DNA of 64,000 nucleotides from the NCBI GenBank assembly GCA_947359465.1, contig OX375874.1, positions 101,621,441-101,685,440 of the forward strand, in the 5' to 3' direction. This DNA is from Metellina segmentata. Its lineage: Eukaryota; Arthropoda; Arachnida; Araneae; Tetragnathidae. How positions within the stretch are numbered: the stretch's first letter is position 1; every line of letters starts with the position of its first letter. The notes under the pieces were generated by a model, which worked only from the letters and a program-made list of their open reading frames with translations, was not told the origin of the DNA and searched no databases. A program made the translations under genes and the position numbers. Shown here piece after piece: positions 21,905 to 33,424 of the stretch.

Positions 21905-22440
21905 TCTATAAAGCGTTCCGCGTATGTTCCATTGCTTGAAAGCGATCAGCTTTCAGATCCCAAAACTTACTACCAGTTTTTACACCGGCCATTTACCCGT
22001 TCTATCCCCAAAGGTTTTCACGCGGCAGAAACTTCCCAAATCCGACACCACCACTGACACTAATAGCCCACGCAACTATTTCGATAAATTAAATACGCAG
22101 CGCTCAGAGGTACAAGCCATTACAGTCAAAGAAACTTCCCGTTCAAATCAGCATCCGGAGCTAATGCGAGACCAACGCAAAAAAAAAATGGCTCTCGCCC
22201 ATTGAAATCACCTTTAAACTAATTTGATTTCTGGCGCTCTAATTCGAAAAAGCTGTAAAGGTAAAGAACACGAATTACGTTTATTGCGAAGCAATGCGTT
22301 AAATGAGTGGAATTACAGCTGCCAAACGATAATGCGGTAATGACGGCGAGCCTCTAATTTTTGCTGTTTTTATTCCCCTTAAAAAAAGAACTTTTATTTC
22401 TTTTTCTGGTCTATTACACGAATGAGGAGTGTTCTGCTAA
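21905..22440. other. Non-repetitive island, possible regulatory DNA
   Basis: This is a stretch of balanced composition without TE motifs, containing homeodomain-type TAAT words, 'aaatgagtggaattacagctgcc' and 'ggtaatgacggcgagcctctaattttt'. The plus frame 21924-22205 (93 aa) is not recognised. It differs in texture from the surrounding AT-rich decay. Function is not shown by sequence alone. Confidence 0.3.
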
Positions 22441-22824
22441 ACTTTTTGCTTACTCAAGGTTTTTGGTAAGGTTCCGTTAATGCCTTCTGCTGCTGTACCG
22501 ATTTCAAGTTTAGTGAAGTAAATAATTGTGTTTCGGTAATGAGAGAAAAATAGGACTGTTCAAATGCAAGTCGATTTTCAGGAATAATCCATCTGTAATG
22601 GGATTTGATTCCAGTTGTAGTTAGGTTGGTTGGGTTTTTATGGTATAAGTTTCATACTTGGTAAAGCTGTACATAACACAGGGCAGACAAATCGCATGAT
22701 GTATGTCGGGATTACCTTAATTGCAGTTTATCTCCTATTTGGCGATGTTTGAGGTTTAATCTAATTCGAGTTTAACAATCAACTCTGCTATGTATCCGTA
22801 CTACGGTAGAAAAAGTATCTATGT

Positions 22825-23635
22825 CAGGGATTCCCAACCGATGGTACACGTACCACTGGTGGTACGCGGTAACGTTTCAGGTGGCACGCAACGATGATAC
22901 GAGTGACCCAAATATTCTACGAAGTTTGTTAGATTTTTTAGTATGCACACACACACACAACCACACACGTTATAGGAAAAATGGGATTATATGAAATCAA
23001 TTTTGTGATTAACGTTTTTATTACATTGTAATAAATGACGCTAGCAGTAGCACATTATTTAAGGAGAAACTTTGTTGCTGATTATCTATTTCTATTCAAT
23101 GGCTATTTCGGCGAAATTAAGCTGATATCTCCCCCTGTCTTATGCCATTTGTTACTAGTTACTTGTGTGAGAGTGTTTTTCTGCACTTTTGTACATAAAA
23201 AATAAATATAGAAACAGTAATTGTTGAAGAGGACTCAAGAGTGAAGTTAAACTCCATTGCTCCTGATATTGATATCGTAATAAAAGACAAACAAAAACAA
23301 GTTTCGCTCTAAAAATTGGTTTTTGAATATGTTAATCTTTGTTTGCACTAATTATTTAAAATTATTTGTTTTTAGACCTGTCAGTAAAAATTAAAACTGT
23401 ATTTTTCAATAATCGTTTTATTTTTTACTTTATTAAAACATCATTAATACGAAATAAAAGTACATTAATCATAAAATATGAAGCTTTCTTAGTATTTTAA
23501 TTAAAATAAAACAAACCATTGGGCACTTTTCTGACATTACATATATGTTTCAAAAAATATATAAAACTGGTGGTACGCCAAAAATTTCTAAAACTTTCAA
23601 GTGGTACGCAGTTACTAAAAGATTGGAAACCTCTG
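22825..23635 (+). mobile_element. Non-autonomous hAT element, 8-bp TSD
   Basis: The TIRs are CAGGGATTCCCAACCGATGG (22825) and, at the right end read inward, CAGAGGTTTCCAATCTTTTA (23635). The subterminal 'ggtggtacgc' motif occurs at both ends (near 22858 and 23569). The 8-bp TSD ATCTATGT is exact at 22817-22824 and 23636-23643. Length is 811 bp, far shorter than an autonomous hAT; only a transposase remnant remains inside (23219-23313). Confidence 0.92.
23219..23313 (+). pseudogene. hAT transposase C-terminal remnant
   Basis: The frame reads IVEEDSRVKLNSIAPDIDIV then IKDKQKQVSL followed by TAA, resembling the extreme C-terminus (downstream of the dimerisation region) of Charlie/ZBED-type hAT transposases. 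The upstream part is frameshifted: 'ESVFLHFCT' resembles the usual CESxFSxL segment. It lies inside the hAT element at 22825-23635 in the same orientation, which supports the family call. Confidence 0.7.
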
Positions 23636-23805
23636 ATCTATGTATTTATATAGGACTTTATTTAGTTATTTTCACTATTTTAGTTTGTAAATACAAGGTA
23701 CAAAAACTTCTTACCATTCTTTTGATATTTTCATCATGAATTGACAAAACAATTTTATCGATTTGTCTATAGCAATTATCTTTATTTGAATTAATTTATA
23801 ATTAC

Positions 23806-23866
23806 TAAGGGGCCCGCCCCCTGCTCGTTTACCCTCGCCACCCAACGACAACAAATTACAATTAGG
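23806..23866 (-). mobile_element. Helitron 3'-end fragment, minus strand
   Basis: Plus-strand 'ctaaggggcccgccccctg' then 'ctcgtttaccctcgccaccc' is the mirror of the palindromic Helitron 3' end at 29343-29363, with CTTAG in place of CTAG. The remainder of the element is absent or replaced by the SINE that follows. Confidence 0.55.
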
Positions 23867-23869
23867 TAG

Positions 23870-24140
23870 GTAGTTGAGTTAACGTCGCAGTGGAGAAATA
23901 CAATATGCTATTGACCGGGATCAATTGCGAAGTAAAACATCCGAAGACAACACCTCGTAATATTGAACTACGGTCTGATGAAAAGGTCAACCCCAAACTG
24001 GTATCCCACTCTACATACTTCCAGATCAGCCTAATATGAAGACAATACAGGCCCTATTGATTTAACCTGAACCAGCGCCCACGTACACGTATCCAGTTTA
24101 AAAGTCCAAGCCCATCGTTTGATAATCCGCTTCACTTTGA
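23870..24140 (-). mobile_element. Degraded SINE, minus strand
   Basis: Blocks 'ttgagttaacgtcgca', 'gctattgaccgggatcaatt', 'gaagacaacacctcgtaat', 'aaactggtatcccactcta', 'acttccagatcagcc' follow the order of a minus-strand copy. The head is too decayed to show RNA polymerase III boxes. Confidence 0.65.
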
Positions 24141-24889
24141 ACCGGGCTATTGTGACCCTCATGTTTAAAGTAGGAAACTTTTAAGTATAAGAGATATTTT
24201 TTGCCAAGCTAAATGTAGGTAAGTTGTAGTATTTACTAGACATATTCTTGACTGGACCGCACTTGGTTTGTTATGTGAATCCGATTTCAGTACTTCCCTC
24301 ATAGTAATCCTAAAGAGTGAATACCGAATTGATAGATCGTAGTTGATGGGTGAACGCAATTAGATTAAAAGCCAAACGTCATCAAAACGTCGATAAACTA
24401 CATTATAAGGTAACCCCAATATGTACCATTCGAGAACATCTGGACAGCAGAAATAACATCTACTCAGACAGTCTGGTTTGTTTGTTTGTTTAGTCTGAAA
24501 ATCAATATTTTAGTCATTCTCTGTCTTAGCGAATGAAGTAAAGCAGATTGGACTTAGTAAGAGGGGAGTTATTTCTTATGAAAGAAATTCATCAAACGGG
24601 GATCCAAGTTTACGCAAAGGGGTTCTGGGAAGTGACTAACACAGTAGAGATATGCAGATAATTGGGTTCGCATGATGTTTACTTATTAGACCAGGAGAAG
24701 CGTCGTTGAAAGGGACTGTGTCATAAACATTCGAAATGGTAGACCCAGTGGAAAATGTTAAGCTGCGGTATTACCTTCTAATATTAAAAGTTAAAGTTAG
24801 TTTTTCATCAATGAAATTCAATTCACATTTTTAAATCACTTAAATGTGGATATTTTCATTGAGTAAAAGAACTGCATTTTTAATGAAAT

Positions 24890-25690
24890 ATGGATGACCA
24901 GATCGTCAGAAGAAAACTGACCAGATCTTGAATGACGCAGTATATCGTCAGCAGACAACTGACCAGATCTGGATTGACGAGGTATCTCGTCTGGAGACAA
25001 CTGACCAGATTTTGATTAACGAGGTATCTCGTCACAAAAAAACTGACCAGATCTGGATGAACTATGTGTCTCGTAAGGAAAAACTGACCAGATCTTGATG
25101 AACTATGTGTCTCGTAAGGAAAAACTGACCAAATTTTGATTGACGATGTATCTCGTCAGGAAACAACTGTGCAGATCTTGATTGACGATGTATCTTGTCA
25201 GGAGAAAACTGACCTAATCTTAATGAACTAGGTATCTTGTCAGAAGAAAACTGACCAGATTTTGATAAACTAGTTATCTAGTCAGGAAAAAACTGGCCAG
25301 ATATTGACTGACGATGTATTTCGTCAGGAGACAAGTGTGCAGATCTTTATTGACGATGTCAGGAGAAAACTGACCTAATCTTAATGAACTAGGTATCTTG
25401 TCAGAAGAAAACTGACCAGATTTTGATAAACTAGGTATCTAGTCAGGAAAAAACTGACCAGATCTTGATTGACAAGGTATCTCATCAGGCGAAAACTGAA
25501 ATAATTTTGTTGGACGAGGTATATCGTCATTAAAAGAAAACTAAGCACATTTTAAAGGACGACTTAACTGATCAATAAAAAAAACTTACTAGATCTTGAT
25601 AGACGAGAAAACTCGTTATTAGAAAAAGACTAACCAAATCTTGATCTCGTTATCATAAAATATAGTAACTCGTCCATCAATATCAGATTA
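24890..25690. repeat. 42-bp minisatellite, about 19 copies, with larger repeats
   Basis: The core CTGACCAGATCTTGATTGAC, GAGGTATCTCGTCAGGAGAA, AA recurs: 'ctgaccagat' starts at 24917, 24959, 25001, 25043, 25084 and 25125. A multi-unit block ('gtcaggagaaaactgacctaatcttaatgaactagg...') is repeated from about 25196 to 25357, giving a higher-order period. Units become shorter and more diverged after 25550. Confidence 0.93.
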
Positions 25691-25745
25691 ATTTTCCTGC
25701 TTACGAGCTTTATATGCTTCTACAAATGTCTACCAATGCTTTATA

Positions 25746-26333
25746 CGAGGGCTGTTCAATAAAGATTGATTCTAATTTATAAAAAATAATTTATAGTACT
25801 AATCCTCCAAATTTTTATGGTCTTTCTCAAAATATTCTCCATTACATGCAATGCACTTATCTCACCTGTTTTCCAGTCTCCAAACACATGCTGGAAGCCA
25901 TTTTTTGACAGGTCCTTCAAAATCGCCTACGCAACTTTTACCACTGCCTGTGATGATGAAAACCGCTTTTCCCGGAGGTGTTTCTTCAATTAGGGAAAAG
26001 AACAAATCGTATGGATTCATCAGGACTATATGGAGGATGGGGAACACACATGACATTGGTTTTTGAAACATCTGACGATTTTTTAAGGCGTAAACAAAAT
26101 TTCAATGCAGTGTATTGCACTTCGCGTGTTCCATCCATTTTTGCCGTAGGTGAAAGTAAAACTAAGAGTTCTTGGCGGGCTCCCAAGGCCTCAGCTATGA
26201 CGTCATGACCGTGAAACGTGCGCTATCTATTCTGCGCTTATCCCGCTACACATTCGATATGAATTTTATTCTTCTTGATTTTCTTACTCACCTTTAAAAA
26301 AAATTATGGTCATTCTTTACTGAACAGCCCTCG
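25746..26333 (-). mobile_element. Internally deleted mariner element, 588 bp, TA TSD
   Basis: The TIRs CGAGGGCTGTTCAATAAAG (left) and CGAGGGCTGTTCAGTAAAG (right, inward) are flanked by TA at 25744-25745 and 26334-26335. The minus frame contains an N-terminal piece (YTALKFCLRLKKSSDVSKT, like the mariner 'IKFCxKLGKTATET' region) running directly into MCVPHPPYSPDESIRFVLFP, the C-terminal HPPYSPD motif. A further piece (GFQHVFGDWKTG) follows in another frame. The catalytic core between is deleted. Confidence 0.88.
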
Positions 26334-26335
26334 TA

Positions 26336-28410
26336 TATCACTGGAAGATACAACCAATGACGTGACGTGCATATGTGGTCTTGCTTCGTGTTTTGCACAC
26401 ACTCGTCTATACTAGTTTTTCAGGAACAACATGACGTAAAAAGCCATCTGTTTAACTGTTTAATTTCAAAATCCAAATATCAAGAAACGTAAGCGCAAAT
26501 AGGCAATATAAGGGTAAGCATCACCAAACAATGACAAATCCGATCATCACAGAAACCTGCTGAGCCTCAAAAGTGACAATTTTACGACGAGACACGAAGC
26601 GCAACAGCAAATATAAAACTCCAAACCTCTGCCGTCTCTGGTTACGTATTCCAATCCAAACACTCGTGGGGTCAGCGAATATCCCTCGGAAATCAATCTT
26701 TCGCAGAATAAATGTGACACTTTTCCACAAACTGTATCATCCAGATCAGATATCTTTTTCTCTTTTTTTTCCGACGTTCTTCTTTTGTGTGTGTTTTATG
26801 GAATAAGATATCGACGCCGTCCGGGAGATCACGATGATGGACGAGATCACGTGACCCGTCGTGTGACTTACATTGATCCGTCCACGATGACTGAGATTAA
26901 AAAAAAAAGAGAAGTCACCTGGTGAAGATTGAAAAGAAACGGTTTCGGTGTATCAGGTGAGGAAAAATGTAGCATGAACTTCATCGTAAGATAGAAATGA
27001 AAGCTGATGGAGAATGTAATGTTATATGTTTATATTGTGCTTTTTAGACGTCCGTTACGTGTCAATTAACACCTGTATTTTGTGGGACTTTTGACGTCAA
27101 CCTCTTTGAAATTGTTAAATCTCGGTATATAAATAGTTAAGGGGAGTTAGACTTCAAATAACTTACTTTAATTTAAAAGTATTTTGGTAATCCCTAAAAT
27201 TAAAAAAAAAATCCATCGAAATTTATTTTTGTCAATTTTAGCTTCAGACATTTCTTGATACTGTACAGCAAAAACAGAAGAAACATTATTTCGATTGCGC
27301 ATGGAAATGCGTATTTACATAACTACCCTGTCACAATATGCATCGCCAAACGAGGCAATAAGATGCCAAATCGGCCAACTAAATCAATTATTTACAAATC
27401 AGTCACGTGAGTACTAGTTGACATGTTGGTCTCCCTTTTTAAAGCTCTTCTCAATCGCATTAATGAATCTACTTATATTTCATGTCCATAATTGTATGTA
27501 GATACTGGTCGAATAGTTGCCATAAGGAAGAAATATGCTTCATTTCTCTCAGTCTCTATACCAATATACTATTGCAAAATATAATCCAAAAATATCCTAT
27601 TTCTGTTAAGAATAAAAAGGTAGAATTAGGTTACAAATGAGTGCTTACTATCCCTACTTGAATCCGAAATTCTTTCGTAACATTTATGATGTGGTATGAA
27701 TCATGTGATAGCAGCGGAAAAAGAACAGGTTAACATATTAATTTATAGACAACAATGCATTAAACTTAGCAGCAAAGCTGTCTTCTAAGAGCAACGCATT
27801 TGAATTAATAAATATGATATTATGAAAGATAGAGCTAAGATTTTATGAAATAAAAGCAAAATATTTTTTGAACTCTTCATAAATATTGCATTAAAAACTA
27901 AATGAAGGATATTCAATCAAAACAAATTGGAGGGGAAATTATACATTTTAGGCATCCCATCATAGAGGCTAATTGTACAGTATCTTCAGTTTCGAATCCT
28001 GGGGCAACTACTAGTTGCGATTAATCAAATTGCATTTGACATTTGAGACCTACATACGCCATAATGTCTCCAGGGGAAATTCATACTATTAAGGGAGTTT
28101 CAGCTTTATAGCACTGCTTAGAGTACAATGCCCAAGTTGTTATGATCTAAACTTCTACTAATGATGCTTAATCGTTTGGAATATATTCTGGAATAGTTGT
28201 ATACCTATGAGATATTTAAATTCTTTTGGAAAGGATTTATTGTAATTCTATATATGGAGGAGAAAATTCAACAAGCGATATAAGTACTGAAACGTCAGCT
28301 ACAGTTGCTATTCCCGCTGTGAAATGAACTTTGCTGGGAACCAACTTTTCGAAAGTGCGATCCACAACTACAGGAATAAGCGCGGCTCCAAATCCGAAGC
28401 CAAATCCTGA
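26336..28410. other. Unassigned sequence
   Basis: 26500-26900 has overlapping short frames on both strands without recognised domains and several GATC/CACGTG-like words. 26900-28400 is AT-rich, with no TE ends I can pair. A possible Helitron 5' start (TCTATATATGG) lies near 28247 but is unproven. Confidence 0.4.
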
Positions 28411-28418
28411 AGAAAGAA

Positions 28419-29239
28419 GGAACAGCTACAGTCTACGTGTATGAGCTGTGGCAACGGCCTTGGCGATTGTTTTGGCGCACTTCCAATGTCACCTTGGAAA
28501 TAATTGTTTCACAAAATATTGTTATTCCGTAAATATTTTTCTTTTTACAACGGAAAATGAAAGCTTGAAAACACATTTGAGAACGTTTTGAAAAGTACAT
28601 TTTTTAAAAACTTTCACACAAAGTAATAAGCTTAAACACATTTCAAAACACAATTGTGAACCAGCAGGAAAACTAAACTGCATTTGTTGGGCAAGAAAAC
28701 CCTGAAACATTATAGATACAGTGGGTATGTTGAAAAAGAAAAAGTTTTTTAAAAGAAAAAAAAAGCAAGAAATAATACAGCCTGATAACGTCAGAACTCT
28801 TGCGTGAAAAAATAAATAAATAATGAAAATAAAAATGGTCAAAAAAAAAACTCTTATTCTTTTCGTGAAAATTACTATAATAAAATAGAATTTCCACAAC
28901 TGTCGAAATACAAATAAATGGACCAATGGTATCACAGAAAACGATTTAAAAGGACCAATGCAATCAAAGGATATACTAAAAACAAAATAACCAATGGGAG
29001 GAAATAAAAATTTTCAAACGAACCAATGAAATCAAACGACTTTAACGGATTTCGGAAGAACTTTGTAGAATATTCAAAATGAAAATTGAAAGTTTCAGTT
29101 TGCTGAGGTTGCCATGAAAACCAGAACAACCGTAACGACAGATGGTTTGCCTTAATTTATTGTAACTCGCTACTTAAAGTACGCCAAAAAAATCGCCAAG
29201 CCGTTGCCATCACTCATAAACATAGAATGTAGCTGTACC
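28419..29239. mobile_element. MITE with about 60-bp TIRs and 8-bp TSD, copy A
   Basis: The left end begins GGAACAGCTACAGTCTACGT. The right end, read inward from 29239, begins GGTACAGCTACATTCTATGT. Both arms continue through 'ggcaacggc.ttggcgat' and 'ttttggcgcac'. The exact 8-bp TSD AGAAAGAA lies at 28411-28418 and 29240-29247. The interior is alignable with 63142-63879. Minus frames 28522-28935 and 28673-28897 are Phe-rich and not transposase-like. An 8-bp TSD is compatible with hAT, P or Merlin; the GG terminus leans toward Merlin, unproven. Confidence 0.88.
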
Positions 29240-29363
29240 AGAAAGAAAATACTTCGTACCATTTTGAAAAAAGGTAGAACAAAAACGATGGAGGATTGGT
29301 TGATTGTGATTAACTGAGATACTGGGTTGGCGAGCGTTAGCGATCAGGGGGCAGGCCCCCTAG
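29240..29363 (+). mobile_element. Helitron 3' end, plus strand
   Basis: The terminal segment 'ggcgagcgttagcgat' is followed by the palindrome AGGGGGCAGGCCCCCT, whose end runs into CTAG (29360-29363) and host T (29364). This is the Helitron 3' signature (hairpin then CTRR). The mirror image occurs at 54256 and a decayed one at 23806. The 5' end is not certain, perhaps near 28247, in which case MITE copy A would be nested inside. Confidence 0.7.
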
Positions 29364-30506
29364 TTGATATTAAAATCAGGGGAACAATTTGTTACAATAA
29401 ATAGTGTTTAAATTGAAAATCCGTTTCAAAACTGAAAAGTTATGTGGCAAAAGTGATAAATGTGTGTAAAAATCCTTACACAATTTTAAAACTATTTCTG
29501 AATGTAACACGCATTTGTATTTGAAAATTGCAATCCAATCTATGTTAATATGTAATGTCACCAACTCTCTCAAAAGCAAGATTTTTATATGTATTTATCG
29601 GCTTATTTTAGCACTCAATTTCTAACGTATACATTAGCGCGATTGCAAGCAACACTGTACAATCGTAATATTAGTTTCCTTACTGAAATTGTTCCTACGT
29701 GGCTAAACGTGTTTTACAGACTTGCTTGACGGTAAAACAAACTTCGCGCTCATGCATGTTTTCTACAAGTATCTTGAATTCAAGAGAGTTTTTCTACATT
29801 GATCCTGTTTGTGTTTACAGAGATTAAAGACTTACTCGACTATATTTTCTTAAAATTAGGAAAATGTATTTTACAATAGTGAAATTCGATAGTCGTGAAG
29901 TATATTTTACGATATAAGTGAAATTCGATACAGGCGAAATGTATCTTACGATATTTCTGAAATTCGATATTAAATATTGCTCAGGGTCCTTATGTGTATT
30001 TTTGAAAATTTCAAATCTACGCATTCGTTAATAGAAAAGAAAATATCCATCTTACATACCCTTGAAGTAGTTTCATAAATGTAGTTTAGAATCAGATAGA
30101 AATATTGTAAAATTAACTATGTGACTAAGACTGCATACCTTGAAGTGAGGCATTCAAGATTATTTCAGATTTTTAGTGATCTAACAGTCCAAACTTTAGA
30201 GTAAAGAAAGAAAGTCAGTGAATAGCGTTATTTCTTAGTCGTCTATTAAAAGTCTATATTAAAATCTTTGAAATATTCAACTAATTAGGGCAGTCTCCCA
30301 CCGCCTAATTACTGGAAGAATTGGTGTCTCAATTCAATTTTAGTATTACCCAAGAAAGGTTATTTGTAGTGTAAGGTTATTTATTAACTAAGGTACTTTC
30401 GTACAAAAGTACCGCAACTAAACGACGTTATATGGAAAACGTGAAAATATCATCACTCCTTCACTCCTTTTGAAATTAGAAGAAAAAAGTGGTATATACA
30501 CTCGAT
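29364..30506. other. AT-rich stretch with a 39-bp triple repeat
   Basis: Between about 29842 and 29970 'tgaaattcgata' recurs at 29880, 29919 and 29958 with intervening 'tattttacgatat' words, a 39-bp period (13 codons in the minus frame 29824-30024). Nothing else is recognised. Confidence 0.6.
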
Positions 30507-30510
30507 TTTA

Positions 30511-30548
<38 letters not shown>
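30507..30548. repeat. Compound (CT)n-(TA)n microsatellite
   Basis: About 11 CT dinucleotides pass directly into about nine TA dinucleotides. Confidence 0.95.
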
Positions 30549-30969
30549 CCTTCAAGTAATTCGGGCAAGTATACATAACTTGGGATTTCTATACATAAAA
30601 AATGAGTGTCTCGATTCTGTTTCAGCATCCTCCAAAGAAGATAATTATAATTTATTGTAGTACCAAGGTACCACAGAGTTAACAAACATTAACTAGCAAA
30701 CACGAAACCATCCTCACTTTCGAAATGGATTGCAAACAAAGGTGCATACTCCAACCGAATACATTTAGTCCCAATCATGTAATACAGGGCTTGTTCAAAA
30801 ATATGGAAACCCCTCGTGAAACGCATGCTTGTAAATAACTGTTTATTCTAACGAAATGTGTAGGTGACGCTGTTGTTTTTGCCTACTAACGCCACCTATA
30901 CAACGTCGTAAATACGCTGCGCAGGTCCGTCGTTGTTGGTGCACTGTTCTGTGAAGTTGTAATTGCATC

Positions 30970-31952
30970 AGGTCAGAGCTAACAGACTTCGAACGGGGGC
31001 AAATTGTTGGAGCTCGTCTGGTGGATGCTTCCGCTGGAAAACACCATCCGCTAAATCACAGCGCGGATGAAAGTGTATGTTGAGTGATCGTGACAGACGA
31101 TCATTAAGGGGGATTATGACTAAAGATAAGAAGACCAGAGCTTCAAATGTTGCTACTGAAATTAATATCTTGATCACATACCCTGTTAAAACCAAAACAA
31201 TAAGAAGGGAGTTCCATAAGCAGGGTATTTCTAGCCGACCTGCAATTAAAAAATCCTTCATCCGTGATTCTGATGCCTGTAACAGGAAAAAATGGTGTTT
31301 AGATCATAAAGCCTGGACTATGGAGCAATAGAAGAGTGATGTGGTCGTATGTGTCTTGTTTCCCACTATTTCCCATTTTTGGCCGAGTTAAAGTCTTGCA
31401 AATGCCATCCCAAGTCTATAATACAGACTGCTTGTTGCCACGAGTGAAATATGGCGGGGTTCTATGATATTTTAACATCCATATCGTGGTTTTCTGAGGT
31501 CCCCATGATTATTTTGCAAGGGCACATTAAGGCCAAGGATTATGTGAACATTTTGGCCGATCAAGTCCATCCCATCGTACAAACTTTGTTCACTAATGGT
31601 GATGGTGTCTTCCGAGACCCCTGTTCACACAACTCACATCGTCCAGGACTGGTTTTCTGAGCACGAGGATGATTTTCCACATTTCCCCTGGCCACCACAG
31701 TCACCAGACCTCAATATTATCGAATCTGCCTAGTCTAGATTAGAGAGGAAAGTGTGTGATCGCTATCCACCGCCATCATCGTTATCTGAACTTGCTACCG
31801 TTTTGAAAGAAGAATGGTACAAGATTCCCTTGGCAATTCTACAGGAACTATATTTATCCATTCCGAGGAGACTGCAAGCTAATTTGAATTTCAACGGCTT
31901 TCCTACACCATTTAAGTCCGGCTTATCACGAAAGTTACAAGTACTCTCCTAA
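30970..31952 (+). pseudogene. Tc1-type transposase pseudogene
   Basis: The N-terminal part is seen as LSDRDRRSLRGIMTKDKKTR and ATEINILITYPVKTKTIRRE then FHKQGISSRPAIKKS (helix-turn-helix, bipartite DNA-binding region). A middle segment at 31451-31660 (VPMIILQGHIKAKDYVNILA, DQVHPIVQTLF) and the C-terminus at 31752-31952 (SLSELATVLKEEWYKIPLAI, LQELYLSIPRRLQANL) follow in three frames. The first catalytic region and the SPIENLW-type block (here 'PDLNIIESA*SRLERK', with a stop) are damaged. It is inside the TIR pair 30785/36602. Confidence 0.82.
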
Positions 31953-32009
31953 ATCTAAAACAAATTCTCAAACTTCCACTTACTATCTCGCAGAGACTCC
32001 GTTTTTAAA

Positions 32010-33216
32010 ATGAACTCTTCACCTCTTCCCAATACACCCAAAACCAACACAAGAATAGTGCAGAGAACAAATGAATCAGCGATCAACTCTCTATGTAGAG
32101 AGGTGGGAGACATTCTCGCAATAGACAAATGCGCTGTCAAACTAACAATAAAAATAGTTATTAGTAAAATAAGGGAATTCCAGGAACTATGGAATAAAAA
32201 AAACCACAGTACTAGCACAAGTATAAGGCACATTGCTAGTAGAAAACAGCTAGTCAAGAAGAAAACAAAAAGAACAGGGAAAAAAAACACTTTGAAGAAA
32301 ACAAAAAACAATACGAGGAACAGTGTAAGGATAGTGTATTCCAAATCGCCGCGCTAGAAGGAACACTAAAAGCTTGCCAAGAGGTCAACCAAAACATGGA
32401 AAAAACAAACTTCAAAGAAGAAATGCAGAAACTAGAAAACAGAATTACCGACATACTACAAAGCCACCTAACAAACAGTCATAACAACCAAACAACAAAC
32501 CAAGAAATTACAGAACTAACAAACCTACTCAAACAACAACACATACCCAACTTAATGTCAGCCAAACTTTTGCAGCAGCTCTCACAAAGAAGCCCGCCTA
32601 CACTCAAGAACCACCTGAGCAAAAAAACATTAATATTAAAATCAACAACAAAAGCTACAGGAGAGAAACTGCGAAAACAGGTTCAAACAACCCTAGGAGG
32701 CACAGCCCACAATTTCCAAGTAAAAAGAATATTTGCTGGAAAAAAACAACAACGTCATCATTAAGACAGACACAACAAATGGTTGCAAGGCTCTAAAAAA
32801 AGCAATAGAAGAGGGCCACCTCAGTAAAACACTAACAGAATCCCTGATACAAGAATAAAACCTATAATCATCCACAAGACACTATAATAGAAAAAAAAAT
32901 CATCGAAACCTTGGAAACAAACATAGGAGAAAAATTCCAATCGTACATAAAAACAAGAACCTTCACAGATAAAACAGAAACAACACACATGTGTCTCTAC
33001 CCCAACAACAGAAAAGAATACAAACTGCTAACACAAAAAAGACTAGTATTCGCCTTGCCAAATTGTACCATAAGGGAATACAGATCAATCAATAGATGCT
33101 TCAACTGCCAAGCATACGGCCAGATATCCAAAGCCAGCACAGAAAAAACATTCTGCGGCAAATGCGCAGAATGACACGACACACGCACCTGTACCAGCCA
33201 GGTAATAAAATGCATC
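32010..33216 (+). pseudogene. LINE ORF1 (gag-like) pseudogene
   Basis: It opens with MNSSPLPNTPKTNTRIVQRT, continues in a second frame from 32396 (MEKTNFKEEMQKLENRITDI, coiled-coil-like, Lys/Glu/Gln-rich) and a third from 32911 (FTDKTETTHMCLYPNNRKEY). Near 33094 it has NRCFNCQAYGQISK, a zinc knuckle whose expected His is Gln, then CGKCAE, a TGA stop (33172-33174) and HDTRTC. It would bind LINE RNA in the ribonucleoprotein. Two frameshifts and the stop show it is dead. Confidence 0.8.
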
Positions 33217-33424
33217 AACAGCGACCAAGCAAATACAATTTATGAAACAAACTTCGTCACAAATCATTTTGCATTCGATAAGCGCTGCCCCAGTGCAGTC
33301 AACTCAACACCTCAACAACCAAGCAACATTACACCAAACCAGAATTTTACTGACCCATAAATTTACTACCAATCCTAGGGAAGACTACTACTCTTGCACC
33401 TCAACAAATTTGTCAGGGAAAAAA

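Noticed and set aside
24890..25690. CRISPR-like regular repeats
   Set aside because: The whole 42-bp unit is repeated, with no spacers; it is a minisatellite with higher-order duplication.
28522..28935. 137-aa minus frame
   Set aside because: It lies wholly within MITE copy A, is Phe/Leu/Lys-rich from A-rich template sequence, and the homologous frame in copy B (63459-63692) is not conserved in length or register.
31955..32344. 129-aa minus frame rich in Phe, Leu and Val
   Set aside because: Antisense of the A-rich LINE ORF1; the hydrophobic look is a codon-complement artefact, not a membrane protein.
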